Part shown: positions 43,258-51,292 of the stretch, one piece after another
Layout: every line of letters starts with the position of its first letter
How positions within the stretch are numbered: position 1 is the first letter of the stretch
Program-made: the position numbers and the translations under genes
The notes under the pieces: model-generated
Seen by the model: the letters and a program-made list of their open reading frames with translations, nothing else
Databases searched by the model: none
What the model was told of the DNA's origin: nothing
Assembly: GCA_021793315.1 (NCBI GenBank)
Contig: JAJYSZ010000011.1
Coordinates: 1-54,287, forward strand
Origin: Bacillota bacterium
Lineage (GTDB): Bacteria; Bacillota; Sulfobacillia; JAJZYS01; JAJYTV01
Direction: 5' to 3'
Length of the DNA stretch: 54,287 nt

Positions 43258-44637
43258 GTGCGCGAGGCTCTGGAACGGTACTTTGCAACAGAGCGGCAGC
43301 GTCAGCTCGAGGAGCTCCTGACCTTCCTGCGCATCGAAAGCGTGAGCGCGCAGCGAACCCATGCGCAGGACATGGAGCAGGCCGCGGAGTTTGTCGCCGC
43401 CGACCTGAGGCGCAGCGGCCTCGACCGGGTCGAGATCCTGCGCGGCGAGGGACACCCTGTCGTCTGGGCGGAGCACATGCCGCACAAGGACGGTCCTACG
43501 GTCCTGATCTACGGGCACTACGACGTGCAGCCGCCGGAGCCGCTCGAGCTCTGGCACTCGTCGCCCTTCACGCCGGACCTGCGCGACGGGCGGATCTATG
43601 CCAGGGGTGTCAGCGACGACAAGGGGCCGCTCTTCATCGCGCTCAAGGCGATCGAGGCCCTGCGCGCGACGGCGGGCGAGCTGCCCGTGAACGTGCGCTT
43701 CCTGGTCGAGGGCGAGGAGGAGATCGGCAGCCTCCATCTCGGCTCCACGGTGGCGGCCGAGCGCGAGCGCCTCAGGGCGGACCTCGTGCTGAGTGCCGAC
43801 GGCGCGATGTGGCGCCCGACGGAGCCGTCGCTGACCCTGGCCGGGAAGGGACTCTGCGGACTCGAGGTGCACCTCGAGACGGCGAACCAGGATCTGCACT
43901 CCGGCCGGCACGGCGGCGGCGTCCCGAACGCCCTGCACGCGCTCATCGAACTGCTGGCCGGCCTGCATGGCCCGGACGGGCGGGTGCAGGTCGAGGGGTT
44001 CTACGACAAGGTGCGGGAACTGACGCCGCAGGAGCGTGCGGAGATCACCTCCCTCGACTTCGACGAGGACGCCTACAGGCAGTCGCTCGGCATGGCGGAG
44101 CTCCACGGCGAGCAGGGCTACTCGACGCTCGAGCGCCAGTGGACCCGGCCGACGCTCGAGCTGAACGGCATGGGCGGCGGCTACCAGGGTGAGGGCGGCA
44201 AGACGGTGGTGCCGCGGGAGGCCATGGCCAAGCTGACCTGCCGCCTCGTGCCTGACCAGGAGCCGGAGGCGATCCTGGGACTGGTCAAGGCGGAGATCGA
44301 GCGGCGCTGCCCACCCTACGCGCGCGTCACGGTGCAGCGGGAAGGCGGCATGGCGCGCTGGTATCGCATGTCCCCCGACCACCCCGTGCTGGCGGTGGCC
44401 GGCGCGGTGCTGGAGGAGGTCATGGGCAAGCCCGCGGTGCGCGTGCGCATGGGCGGAACCGAGCCCTGCGCCGAGCTCTTCCAGCGCGAGCTCGGTATCC
44501 CGACGCTCTTCTACTCCTTCTCGACGTCAGATGAGCAGTACCACGCCCCGAACGAGTTCTTCCGGCTCGAGCGCTTCGACCAGGGCCTGATGGCCTGGGC
44601 CCTTCTGCTTGCGCGCCTGCCCGGTGGCATGCGCTGA
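43258..44637 (+). CDS. M20 family metallopeptidase (dipeptidase / ArgE-DapE type)
   Basis: A 459-aa di-zinc hydrolase: IYGHYDVQPPEPLELWHSSP (first zinc His and the H-x-D motif), GRIYARGVSDDKGPL (bridging Asp), VEGEEEIGS (general base and zinc Glu), SADG and the dimerisation lid beginning KGLCGLEVHLETANQDLHSG. All catalytic residues are present. GTG at 43258 is chosen because AAGGAGG lies 8 bases upstream; an ATG at 43240 overlaps the previous stop and would place that site inside the gene. It probably cleaves dipeptides or N-acyl amino acids. Confidence 0.92.
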   Translation: MREALERYFATERQRQLEELLTFLRIESVSAQRTHAQDMEQAAEFVAADLRRSGLDRVEILRGEGHPVVWAEHMPHKDGPTVLIYGHYDVQPPEPLELWHSSPFTPDLRDGRIYARGVSDDKGPLFIALKAIEALRATAGELPVNVRFLVEGEEEIGSLHLGSTVAAERERLRADLVLSADGAMWRPTEPSLTLAGKGLCGLEVHLETANQDLHSGRHGGGVPNALHALIELLAGLHGPDGRVQVEGFYDKVRELTPQERAEITSLDFDEDAYRQSLGMAELHGEQGYSTLERQWTRPTLELNGMGGGYQGEGGKTVVPREAMAKLTCRLVPDQEPEAILGLVKAEIERRCPPYARVTVQREGGMARWYRMSPDHPVLAVAGAVLEEVMGKPAVRVRMGGTEPCAELFQRELGIPTLFYSFSTSDEQYHAPNEFFRLERFDQGLMAWALLLARLPGGMR

Positions 44638-44665
44638 TCGGATCATGGCAGGGAGGTAGATGTTG

Positions 44666-45598
44666 ATGGCGGGTCTGGATACGGTGGCAGGGCGCAAGCT
44701 GCGCGGGTATCTCGAGGTTCCGGGTACCGAGGTGCGGATCCCATACACCGACGTGCGCGGCGTAAAGGACGGGCCGACGCTTCTGCTCTCGGGGGGTGTG
44801 CACGGAGGCGAGTACCCGGGTATCGCCGCGGCCATCGAGGTGGCGTCACGCCTCGATCCGCAGGAACTCCACGGCAGGGTGATGGTCCTGCACCTGACAA
44901 ACCCGCCTGCCTTCTGGGGCAAGAGCCAGTACTGGAACCCGCTCGACGGCAAGAACCTCAACCGCTGCTTCCCCGGCGACCCCGAGGGCAGCGCGTCGGA
45001 GCGCATGGCCGCGCGGGTGATCCAGGAACTCAGGCAGGCGAACTACTGGGTCGACATGCACGGCGGCGACATCCACGAGGAGCTTGTCCCGTTCACCATC
45101 TTCTCGGACCACGCCTCGGACGAGGTGCGCAAGACGTCCGAGGCCATGGCCAGGGCGTACGGCATCCCGCGCCTGATCCGCTCCGGGAGCGTCGCCGGCG
45201 GGAGCTACGCCGCGGCGGCAGAGCTGGGCGTGCCGGCGATCCTGCCCGAGTCCGGGCAGGTGGGCCAGCTTGACCCGGTGTCGCAGGCCATCCATGTGCA
45301 GGGCGTGTTCGACGTGCTGCACCTCCTGGGCTTCCTCGAAGGCGACCCGACGCCGCACACCGCGCCGCAGGTCTACACGCGGTTCGTCTGGAGCCGCGCG
45401 TCGCAACAGGGCTTCTGGCGGCCAAGGGTGCATCCGGGTGACCGCATCGCCCTCGGCGCCCTCGCCGGCATCCTGCACGACGTCTATGGCGAGACGCTCG
45501 AGGAGGTGCGGTCGCCGGAGGCGGGCGAGGTGCTCTTCACCGCGAGTTCGTTCGCAATCGGCGCGGACGACCCGCTGTTCGCGGTCGCGGCGCCCTGA
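44666..45598 (+). CDS. Succinylglutamate desuccinylase / aspartoacylase family protein
   Basis: A 310-aa zinc carboxypeptidase-fold deacylase. The zinc motif H-x-x-E is in SGGVHGGEYPGIAAAIE, the third ligand in WVDMHGGD, and NLNRCFPG is the substrate-carboxylate loop of the AstE/AspA family. The C-terminal beta domain (FWRPRVHPGDRIALGALAGI) is the usual subdomain. Of three closely spaced starts, ATG at 44666 is best placed from GGGAGG. It probably removes an acyl group from an N-acyl amino acid or related amide. Confidence 0.88.
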   Translation: MAGLDTVAGRKLRGYLEVPGTEVRIPYTDVRGVKDGPTLLLSGGVHGGEYPGIAAAIEVASRLDPQELHGRVMVLHLTNPPAFWGKSQYWNPLDGKNLNRCFPGDPEGSASERMAARVIQELRQANYWVDMHGGDIHEELVPFTIFSDHASDEVRKTSEAMARAYGIPRLIRSGSVAGGSYAAAAELGVPAILPESGQVGQLDPVSQAIHVQGVFDVLHLLGFLEGDPTPHTAPQVYTRFVWSRASQQGFWRPRVHPGDRIALGALAGILHDVYGETLEEVRSPEAGEVLFTASSFAIGADDPLFAVAAP

Positions 45599-45631
45599 TG
45601 TCGTGAGCCTGATGGGCGAGGGGGAAGAGGT

Positions 45632-46273
45632 ATGATCCAGACTGTCGTGGATCAGATCCGCACAGAGCTGCGCCGGCGCGTGCTGATGGGCAGCTGGAGC
45701 CTCGGCGAGCGGTTGTACGAGGAAGAGATCGCGCAGGATCTCGGCGTCAGCCGCAGCGCGGTGCGCGAGGCCGTGCGCCTTGTGGAGCAGGAGGGGCTCC
45801 TGGTGCGCGCCGCGCATCGCGGCCTCTTCGTCGCGAGCCCATCGGGCAGGGACACCATAGAGGTGGCGCAACTGAGGGCCGTGCTGGAGGCCAGCGCCGT
45901 GCGTTTCGGCACGGCGCCCGGCCCCGGCACGCTGCAGGAGCTCGAGCGCATCTGCCAGCGCCTGGATCGCATCCGCGACTCGGACCACCTGGAGGCGGTC
46001 AACCTGGATCGCGCCTTTCACGGCCTGATCGCGGCGCAGGCGCAGAATGCGCTCCTGCTGCGCAAGTATCACGAACTGGACGGACATATCGCGATTTTCT
46101 TCCACTGGGTGACGGCGCACGTCCCCGGACGCCTCGACGACATTGGCGAGCGCCACCGCCGGCTTCTCCTCGACTACGGCCAGAACGACCCCGAACTTTT
46201 CGCCCGGTCCGTGATGCAGCACTACGAGGAGGCAGCCGCAGAACTGGTGCGCCACCTACCCGATGCCGGGTAG
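45632..46273 (+). CDS. GntR/FadR-family transcriptional regulator
   Basis: A 213-aa regulator: winged helix (LGERLYEEEIAQDLGVSRSA, then VREAVRLVEQEGLLVRAAHR) and an all-helical FCD effector domain with its metal-site residues (D-x-x-F-H in LDRAFHGLI, then H near RHRRLLLDY and H in VMQHYEEAA). FadR-type regulators respond to organic or amino acids. As the last gene of the operon it is the likely local regulator of this cluster, probably acting at the divergent region upstream of the peptide-binding protein. Its stop codon lies inside the terminator hairpin. Confidence 0.9.
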   Translation: MIQTVVDQIRTELRRRVLMGSWSLGERLYEEEIAQDLGVSRSAVREAVRLVEQEGLLVRAAHRGLFVASPSGRDTIEVAQLRAVLEASAVRFGTAPGPGTLQELERICQRLDRIRDSDHLEAVNLDRAFHGLIAAQAQNALLLRKYHELDGHIAIFFHWVTAHVPGRLDDIGERHRRLLLDYGQNDPELFARSVMQHYEEAAAELVRHLPDAG

Positions 46274-46283
46274 GTGGCGCACC
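46246..46283. terminator. Very strong bidirectional terminator overlapping the GntR stop codon
   Basis: A perfect 17-bp stem (GGTGCGCCACCTACCCG / CGGGTAGGTGGCGCACC) with an ATGC loop. The left arm encodes the last residues of the regulator and the TAG stop is in the right arm. It separates the two convergent units. Confidence 0.9.
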
Positions 46284-46306
46284 CCTTCGGTCGACCTTTT
46301 GGTCTG

Positions 46307-47011
46307 TCAGTCTTCCCAGGGTCCCTCGATCGCGGCTCGCGTCTCGGCGACACCCTCCGCCCAGATCGCGAGCATCTCTTCGTCCGGGCGCTGGTAGCGG
46401 CCGCCGTAGTTGCCGTCGACCAGGTAGGCCCGCACTTCGCGCGGCGTGAGGACCCCGCGGCGGGCGGCGTCGGTCATCGGCTTCTCGGTGTCGGGCATCT
46501 GGACGTTCGCAAGGCGGGTCCAGGGGAAGTTCTCCATCCAGGAAGCGTGCGAATAGTTCGGGTCGAACGACGTCACCTTGGCGATCGTCTTGGGGGCGTT
46601 CCACCAGTTGTGGAAGCGCACGCGCGAGTCCGGGTGGTCCGCGACCCACTCGCCGGCGAGGGCGCCGGCGGGCTGGTTGCCGCCGTGCCCGTTGACGAGC
46701 AGGATGCGGCGGAAGCCGGAGGCGTGCAGGCTGTCCAGGAGGTCGCGCACGACCTGCACGTAGGTGGCGACGCGCAGGCTGAGGCTGCCGGGGAACTCCC
46801 GGAAGTACGGCGTGACGCCGTAGGCCTGGGCCGGGAAGACGGGCACGCCGAGTGGCTCCGCGGCCTCGACGGCCACGCGCTCCGCGAGGATGGCGTCGAC
46901 GCCCAGGCTCAGATAGCCGTGCTGCTCGACCGAGCCGAGCGGCAGCACTGCGCGGTCGTCATGACGAAGGTATTCCTCGACCTGCATCCAGTTCATGTCG
47001 ACGATGCGCAC
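46307..47011 (-). CDS. Creatininase-family amidohydrolase
   Basis: A 234-aa protein with the creatininase di-metal site: PLGSVEQHGYLSLGVDAIL (Glu, His, Asp ligands) and LLVNGHGGNQ (His), plus a C-terminal Glu (RPDEEML). Family members open cyclic amides such as creatinine or act on formamides. AGGAGGAG lies just before the GTG start. It is 11 bases downstream of the RraA-like gene, so the two are one transcript. The substrate is not evident from the sequence. Confidence 0.9.
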   Translation of the reverse strand: MRIVDMNWMQVEEYLRHDDRAVLPLGSVEQHGYLSLGVDAILAERVAVEAAEPLGVPVFPAQAYGVTPYFREFPGSLSLRVATYVQVVRDLLDSLHASGFRRILLVNGHGGNQPAGALAGEWVADHPDSRVRFHNWWNAPKTIAKVTSFDPNYSHASWMENFPWTRLANVQMPDTEKPMTDAARRGVLTPREVRAYLVDGNYGGRYQRPDEEMLAIWAEGVAETRAAIEGPWED

Positions 47012-47022
47012 AGGTACTCCTC

Positions 47023-47676
47023 CTAAACGGGCGGTTGGTTCGATCCGGGCGTGGGCGGGCGTCTGCGGGCAAGGGCGTCCTCGAGCCAGGAGAGGTCTTC
47101 CCCTGCGACGATCTGGGCCTTCTGCACCTCGTTTGCCTGCAGCACCGCGGGCAGCTTTGCGAGGATGGCTTCCGCATCGGAGCGCGGTATCAGCACGATG
47201 CCGTCCTCGTCGGCGAGCAGGAGGTCCCCTGGCGTGACGGTCACGCCGAGAAGCTCGGCGGGCTCGTCCAGCGCGACGAAGTCCTCCCGCCGGGGCTTGC
47301 GTGGCATGGTGCCGCGCGCGAAGACCGGCAGGGCCAGCAGGCCGGAGTCCCGGGCGTAGCCGTCGACGAGGAAGCCCGCCGCACCGCGCACGGCCGCCCG
47401 CAGGCTCAGGAGTTCTCCGACGAGGGCCGTCTCGCTGCCGCCGCCCACCGCGACCAGCACGTCGCCTGGCCTGGCCTGCACGGCCAGGGCCTGCAGCCCG
47501 AGGTTGTCCCCGGGACTGAGCTGGACGGTGCGCGCGAAGCCGCAGAGCCTCGTGCCGCCGATGGCCTTGAGGCCAGGCGGGAGCGGCACGCCGCCGGCGT
47601 CGGCGACGTCCGTGGAGGCGATGGCCGAGAAGGCCTGCCGCAGGCTCTCTGCGGCCGAATCAGGTACGTGGTCCAA
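47023..47676 (-). CDS. RraA-like / HMG-CHA aldolase family protein
   Basis: A 217-aa protein of the RraA/MenG-like fold: ASTDVADAGG at the N-terminus, VLVAVGGGSETALVGELLS, and the metal/substrate motif GFLVDGYARDSGLLALPVFARG-like (G-x-x-x-D-G-x-x-R-D). Members are 4-hydroxy-4-methyl-2-oxoglutarate or oxaloacetate lyases, and others are RNase E inhibitors; the intact Asp and Arg-Asp favour a lyase. TTG at 47676 is chosen from AAGGAGG 8 bases upstream, which lies inside the longer GTG-initiated frame. Confidence 0.85.
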   Translation of the reverse strand: MDHVPDSAAESLRQAFSAIASTDVADAGGVPLPPGLKAIGGTRLCGFARTVQLSPGDNLGLQALAVQARPGDVLVAVGGGSETALVGELLSLRAAVRGAAGFLVDGYARDSGLLALPVFARGTMPRKPRREDFVALDEPAELLGVTVTPGDLLLADEDGIVLIPRSDAEAILAKLPAVLQANEVQKAQIVAGEDLSWLEDALARRRPPTPGSNQPPV

Positions 47677-47811
47677 GGGTTCGCCTCCTTGCCTCACTTT
47701 ACGTATTTCGAAACTTCGACAAAACTCCTGCGTCGCCAGGCGCTATTTCTTGCGTCGTCCGCCTGCTACAGTGATTCGGGGGAAGCGCAACCGAGGAGGG
47801 CTCTATTAGTC

Positions 47812-49044
47812 ATGCCACAGCCTGAAGAGCTTCAACGCTACGCCGACATCATCGTCCGCGTGGGAGCGAACGTCCAGCCCGGCCAGGCCGTCACCCTGAC
47901 GGCACCGATCGACACCGCCCCCTTCGCCCGCCTTCTGGTGGAGCGCCTCTACGCGGCCGGCGCGGGCATCGTGCGCTTGCGCTGGCAAGACCCGCACTGC
48001 CAGCGCCTGACCTTCGAGAAGGCGGCCGAGTCCGAGCTTGGACGCGTGCCGAACTGGGAGCTGGCGCGCCAGCTTGAGGAGATCGACGACAACTCGGTTC
48101 GGATCTATATCGACGCCGAGGACCCGGACCTCCTGCAGGGTGTCGACGAGGGACGCATCGCCCTGGCGCACAAGGCGAGGGGCAAGGCGTTCAAGGCGGC
48201 CGATGACCGCATCATGGCCGATGAGGTGACCTGGGTCGTCTGCGCCAGCCCGTCCGCCGCCTGGGCGCGCAAGATGTTCCCCGAGATCGCGGATGAGGAT
48301 GCGGCCGTCGAGGCGCTCTGGCAGACGCTCCTGCGCGTGATGCGCACCAAGGGCGACGACGCGGTCGCCGTCTGGAACGAGCACTTCGACGACCTCGAGC
48401 GGCGGGCCGATTTCCTCAACAGCCGCCACTTCCGTCGCCTGCACTACCGTGCCCCCGGCACGGACCTGCACCTCGAGCTCCCGCCGCTCCACTACTGGAG
48501 CGCCGCGCGTACGCGCAACGCCCGCGGCGCGGCGTTCGCCGCCAACCTGCCGACGGAGGAGGTCTACACCCTGCCGGCCCGCGGCGGCGCGGAGGGCACC
48601 GTACGGGCGACGATGCCGCTCGTCTACCACGGCGTCGTGATCGAGGGGATCGAGCTGACGTTCCAGGGTGGGCGCGTCGTCGACTTCAAGGCCCAGACGG
48701 GCTACGAGACGCTGAAGCAGCTCATCGACACCGACGAGGGCTCGCACTACCTCGGCGAGGTGGCGCTGGTCCCGGTGACGTCGCCGATCGCGCAGGAGGG
48801 GCGGCTCTTCTACAGCACGCTCTTCGATGAGAACGCCTCCTGCCACCTCGCCATCGGCCACGCCTACCCGACCTGTCTCGTGGGCGGCCGGGAGATGTCA
48901 GAAGAGGAGCTCGCCCAGGCGGGACTCAACGACAGCATCACCCACGTCGACTTCATGATCGGGTCAAGCGCGCTGGACATCGACGGCGAGACGGATTCCG
49001 GCGAGCTGGTGCCGGTGATGCGCAAAGGTCTCTGGGCCTACTAA
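47812..49044 (+). CDS. M29 family aminopeptidase (AmpS/PepS type)
   Basis: A 410-aa thermophilic-type metalloaminopeptidase. It starts MPQPEELQRYADIIVRVGAN, and the C-terminal metal-binding half is clear: VIEGIELTFQGGRVVDFKA, FYSTLFDENASCHLAIGHAY and ITHVDFMIGSSALDIDG with the His and Asp ligands. The ATG follows GAGGAGGG by about 12 bases; the longer open frame upstream is antisense to the RraA gene and is a shadow. It is divergent from the creatininase/RraA pair and probably finishes hydrolysis of imported peptides. Confidence 0.93.
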   Translation: MPQPEELQRYADIIVRVGANVQPGQAVTLTAPIDTAPFARLLVERLYAAGAGIVRLRWQDPHCQRLTFEKAAESELGRVPNWELARQLEEIDDNSVRIYIDAEDPDLLQGVDEGRIALAHKARGKAFKAADDRIMADEVTWVVCASPSAAWARKMFPEIADEDAAVEALWQTLLRVMRTKGDDAVAVWNEHFDDLERRADFLNSRHFRRLHYRAPGTDLHLELPPLHYWSAARTRNARGAAFAANLPTEEVYTLPARGGAEGTVRATMPLVYHGVVIEGIELTFQGGRVVDFKAQTGYETLKQLIDTDEGSHYLGEVALVPVTSPIAQEGRLFYSTLFDENASCHLAIGHAYPTCLVGGREMSEEELAQAGLNDSITHVDFMIGSSALDIDGETDSGELVPVMRKGLWAY

Positions 49045-49058
49045 GGACCAGGCAGCCA

Positions 49059-49092
49059 AGGAGGGGCGAGGCAATGGTGCCTCGCCCCTCCT
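49059..49092 (+). terminator. Terminator after the M29 aminopeptidase gene
   Basis: A 15-bp perfect stem AGGAGGGGCGAGGCA / TGCCTCGCCCCTCCT with an ATGG loop, 14 bases after the stop. Confidence 0.88.
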
Positions 49093-49178
49093 GCGCGCAC
49101 ACGAGCCCGTGGCCGGGTGCTGGAGGCTGATGGCCAGGTGGATGGCTACCTGCTACGCTGACGGCGAGGAGACATTCG

Positions 49179-49482
49179 ATGCCAAACCAATATCGCAAGG
49201 GGACGGCGGCGATCACCCTCCGCATCCCCGAAACCATGAAGGACAAGATCAAGCGGGAAGCCGAAGCCGAGGAGACCTCGGGCAACCGGTTCATCTCGCG
49301 CGCCGTAGACCGGTCGCTGGCGGCCAGGCGACTGCAGGCGCGCGTTCTGAACCCCCTGCGACACAGTCCGCGCCGCAGACCTCGCGGTCCTGACGCCCTC
49401 CACTCTGGCCTTCGCCACCTGCCAGCGCGTTTTTGCAGCACAGGTTCGCCGCACAGGTCCTCGCACATGGGAGCTTCTATGA
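49179..49482 (+). pseudogene. Ribbon-helix-helix (CopG/Arc-type) protein, probably frameshifted
   Basis: The first 50 or so residues are a ribbon-helix-helix DNA-binding domain: KGTAAITLRIPETMKDKIKR then EAEAEETSGNRFISRAVDRS. After LNP the frame becomes Arg/Pro/His-rich noise. Dropping one C from the CCCCC run near 49352 would instead give DTVRAADLAVLTPSTLAFAT and a stop at 49480-49482, a protein of about 100 aa. It is therefore either a recent pseudogene, a short functional RHH protein with random tail, or a homopolymer error. It resembles the antitoxin half of a toxin-antitoxin pair. Confidence 0.55.
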
Positions 49483-49680
49483 TGGCGGAGGATTTTCTTC
49501 GCTTCGTCGATGTAGGGAGATCGCTTGCGGCAGATCCGTACCGCCGCAGCCATCGCCGGCGCCCTCGCGGCGAGCGGTCTTCGCCCCGTCCTCGTCGGCG
49601 GTTCGGCTGTGGAGTTCCATATGGCACGTCCGGGATGGCGGGCGTCGCTCTGCTCTACGTGGCGTCCGCACCCTAGGCGC
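49482..49680 (+). pseudogene. Fragment of a nucleotidyltransferase-like gene (toxin-type partner)
   Basis: In one frame MAEDFLRFVDVGRSL, and after a shift near 49525 the next frame gives RTAAAIAGALAASGLRPVLV then GGSAVEFH. The G-L-R-x-V-L-V-G-G-x-A-V-E-F motif is the N-terminal nucleotide-binding loop of minimal nucleotidyltransferases found next to small DNA-binding antitoxins. The expected D-x-D continuation is absent and all frames close soon after. I read it as the decayed second gene of the RHH pair. Confidence 0.5.
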
Positions 49681-49690
49681 CGCCAGGGTG

Positions 49691-49716
49691 CCAGCGGAAG
49701 GAGCGGCTTCCGCTGG
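49691..49716. terminator. Hairpin after the decayed gene pair
   Basis: 10-bp arms CCAGCGGAAG / CTTCCGCTGG around GAGCGG. It may be the surviving terminator of the decayed pair. The following 137 bases up to the next gene show nothing else. Confidence 0.5.
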
Positions 49717-49853
49717 TCGTGGAGAGACAGAGCGGGGCGGTGCCAGCGTTCCTTTCGTCTGCGGGCCTTGACGCTTGTCGGCTGCGTATGATGGAATCGA
49801 TCTCTGCCATGTGCTCATTCGCGCGCGGTTGAACCATGCAAGGAAGTGGTGGC

Positions 49854-50654
49854 ATGCGCCTTGGCAACATCCTCGCAGCCGTCGCTCTGCTGCTCGCCGC
49901 CGGCGGACTGGCTGGCGTCGCCAGCCGACAGGCGCTGCCGGCAAGCGTGCCGAACATGGGCGTGGCCATCGTCGTACCTGTGCCGCCGCCACCCGGGGCC
50001 CGCCGAAGCCCGAAAGCGTTTGGGCCGCTCGAGACGGTAGGATCGTCCTTCCTGCACGAGACGGTCGGCACGTACACGGCGCCCATGACCGACGTAGGGC
50101 TCTACGCCTACTACGCAAAGCGCCTCGACCGCCTTGGCTACAAGACGTCCAGCTCCGGCTACAGCTGCACCGGGGCGGGTCGGTGCGAGTCGTTCTGGAT
50201 GTTCGCGAAGGACGTCCACCAAGACGACAGCGTGGTCCTGTCCGTGCGCCCGGAGGGTAAGGGGAGCCTCTTCTCGGTCGCGCGTGAGCTCGTCGTCCTG
50301 CCTCCGCGCCCAGAGGCCAGCTTGGTTCCCGCCGATGTGCAGCGGGTCGTGCTCAAGGTGCAGGTGGACGACGGACCTGCATGGGCAACGCGGACGGTGA
50401 CCGAGGTGTCCGCGATCCGACGCCTCCGCGAGATCGTGAACGGCTTGACGTTCGCTGATCTTGGCAGCCACGGCCCGTGCTGGCCGAACACCAGGACAGC
50501 GACCGTGACGCTCATGACGCCCTATGCCGACTACGCCTTCCGGGAACGACCATGCGGCGTCGTCATGGGTCCGGGCGGTGTCACCCTGGGGGATGGGAGC
50601 GCGGCGCTCTGGCGGGCGGTCACGCAGCTGGCGGGCGTTTCAGCGCAGAACTAG
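49854..50654 (+). CDS. Secreted protein of unknown function
   Basis: A 266-aa protein with an N-terminal signal peptide or anchor (LGNILAAVALLLAAGGLAGV). I recognise no domain. Around residues 60-150 there is an alpha/beta segment with two Cys (YSCTGAGRCESF), and PCWPNTRTATVTLMTPYADY with FRERPCGVV near the C-terminus gives two more, so two disulfides are likely. ATG at 49854 is preferred from AAGGAAG upstream; ATG at 49836 is in frame. It is convergent with the cupredoxin gene. Confidence 0.7.
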   Translation: MRLGNILAAVALLLAAGGLAGVASRQALPASVPNMGVAIVVPVPPPPGARRSPKAFGPLETVGSSFLHETVGTYTAPMTDVGLYAYYAKRLDRLGYKTSSSGYSCTGAGRCESFWMFAKDVHQDDSVVLSVRPEGKGSLFSVARELVVLPPRPEASLVPADVQRVVLKVQVDDGPAWATRTVTEVSAIRRLREIVNGLTFADLGSHGPCWPNTRTATVTLMTPYADYAFRERPCGVVMGPGGVTLGDGSAALWRAVTQLAGVSAQN

Positions 50655-50690
50655 GTCGAGGGCTGGCCGGAAAGCGCCAGGGCAGACGAA

Positions 50691-50728
50691 GGCCCGGGCC
50701 GATCGCCTGCCGGCGGTCGGACCCGGGT
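50691..50728. terminator. Imperfect hairpin between convergent genes
   Basis: GGCCCGGGCCGATCGCC pairs imperfectly with GGCGGTCGGACCCGGGTC around a TGCC loop, in the 83-base gap between the secreted protein and the cupredoxin. Confidence 0.55.
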
Positions 50729-50737
50729 CTCGGCGTT

Positions 50738-51247
50738 TCAGTCGGCCTTCTTGGCGGAGGCCGAGACGCTGAGGCGAATCCACATGCCGGCCGGTTCGTG
50801 GCCAGGGACCGCGCAGACGATGTAGTAGCTGCCGGCGCGCGAGGCACGGAAGGAGAAGTGCGCCCGCTTGCCCTTGCCGACGCCCGCCGTGGCATCCTTC
50901 ATGCCAGCGCCGGGGAAGGCCGGCGTGACGCTCGTCTGGCTCTTGGTCACGACGGCGCTGTGCGGGATCGCCCCATGGTTGAGGAAGAGGACGGTCACTT
51001 CCCAGCCGCGCGGTACCGTGACCTCGCCCTTGCCCTTGGCGAGGCCGTTGAAGTTGAAGCCGCTGTTGGCACCCGTGGCCTGGGCCTCGATAAACAGCGT
51101 CACCGTCTTCTTGGCCGGATTCTGAGCCTTGACGATCGGGGGCGTCGCGCGGACGCCTGCGGCGGACGAGGCGGCGGCCGGACCGAGGAAACTGCCGAAG
51201 AGGAGCAGGGATCCCGCCAGGAGGGCGGGGAGGCGTGAGCGCAGCAT
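50738..51247 (-). CDS. Sulfocyanin-like cupredoxin
   Basis: A 169-aa exported blue-copper protein. The signal peptide (LPALLAGSLLLFGSFLGPAA) is followed by the sulfocyanin fold: GANSGFNFNGLAKGKGEVTV, LNHGAIPHSAVV (copper ligand H96) and YYIVCAVPGHEPAGMW (C145, H150, M155). All four type 1 copper ligands are present. Sulfocyanins carry electrons to terminal oxidases in some acidophilic archaea, and related proteins occur in bacteria. No oxidase gene is in the window. AGGGGGAA precedes the ATG; the MFS gene ends 45 bases upstream on the same strand. Confidence 0.87.
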   Translation of the reverse strand: MLRSRLPALLAGSLLLFGSFLGPAAASSAAGVRATPPIVKAQNPAKKTVTLFIEAQATGANSGFNFNGLAKGKGEVTVPRGWEVTVLFLNHGAIPHSAVVTKSQTSVTPAFPGAGMKDATAGVGKGKRAHFSFRASRAGSYYIVCAVPGHEPAGMWIRLSVSASAKKAD

Positions 51248-51292
51248 GTCGGTTCCCCCTTTTTCCGCAAGTTACCACAGGCCAGGGAAAGG

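Noticed and set aside
46852-47811. A 730-codon version of the M29 aminopeptidase gene
   Set aside because: The first 320 codons are antisense to the creatininase and RraA genes and show no similarity; the family N-terminus starts at 47812.
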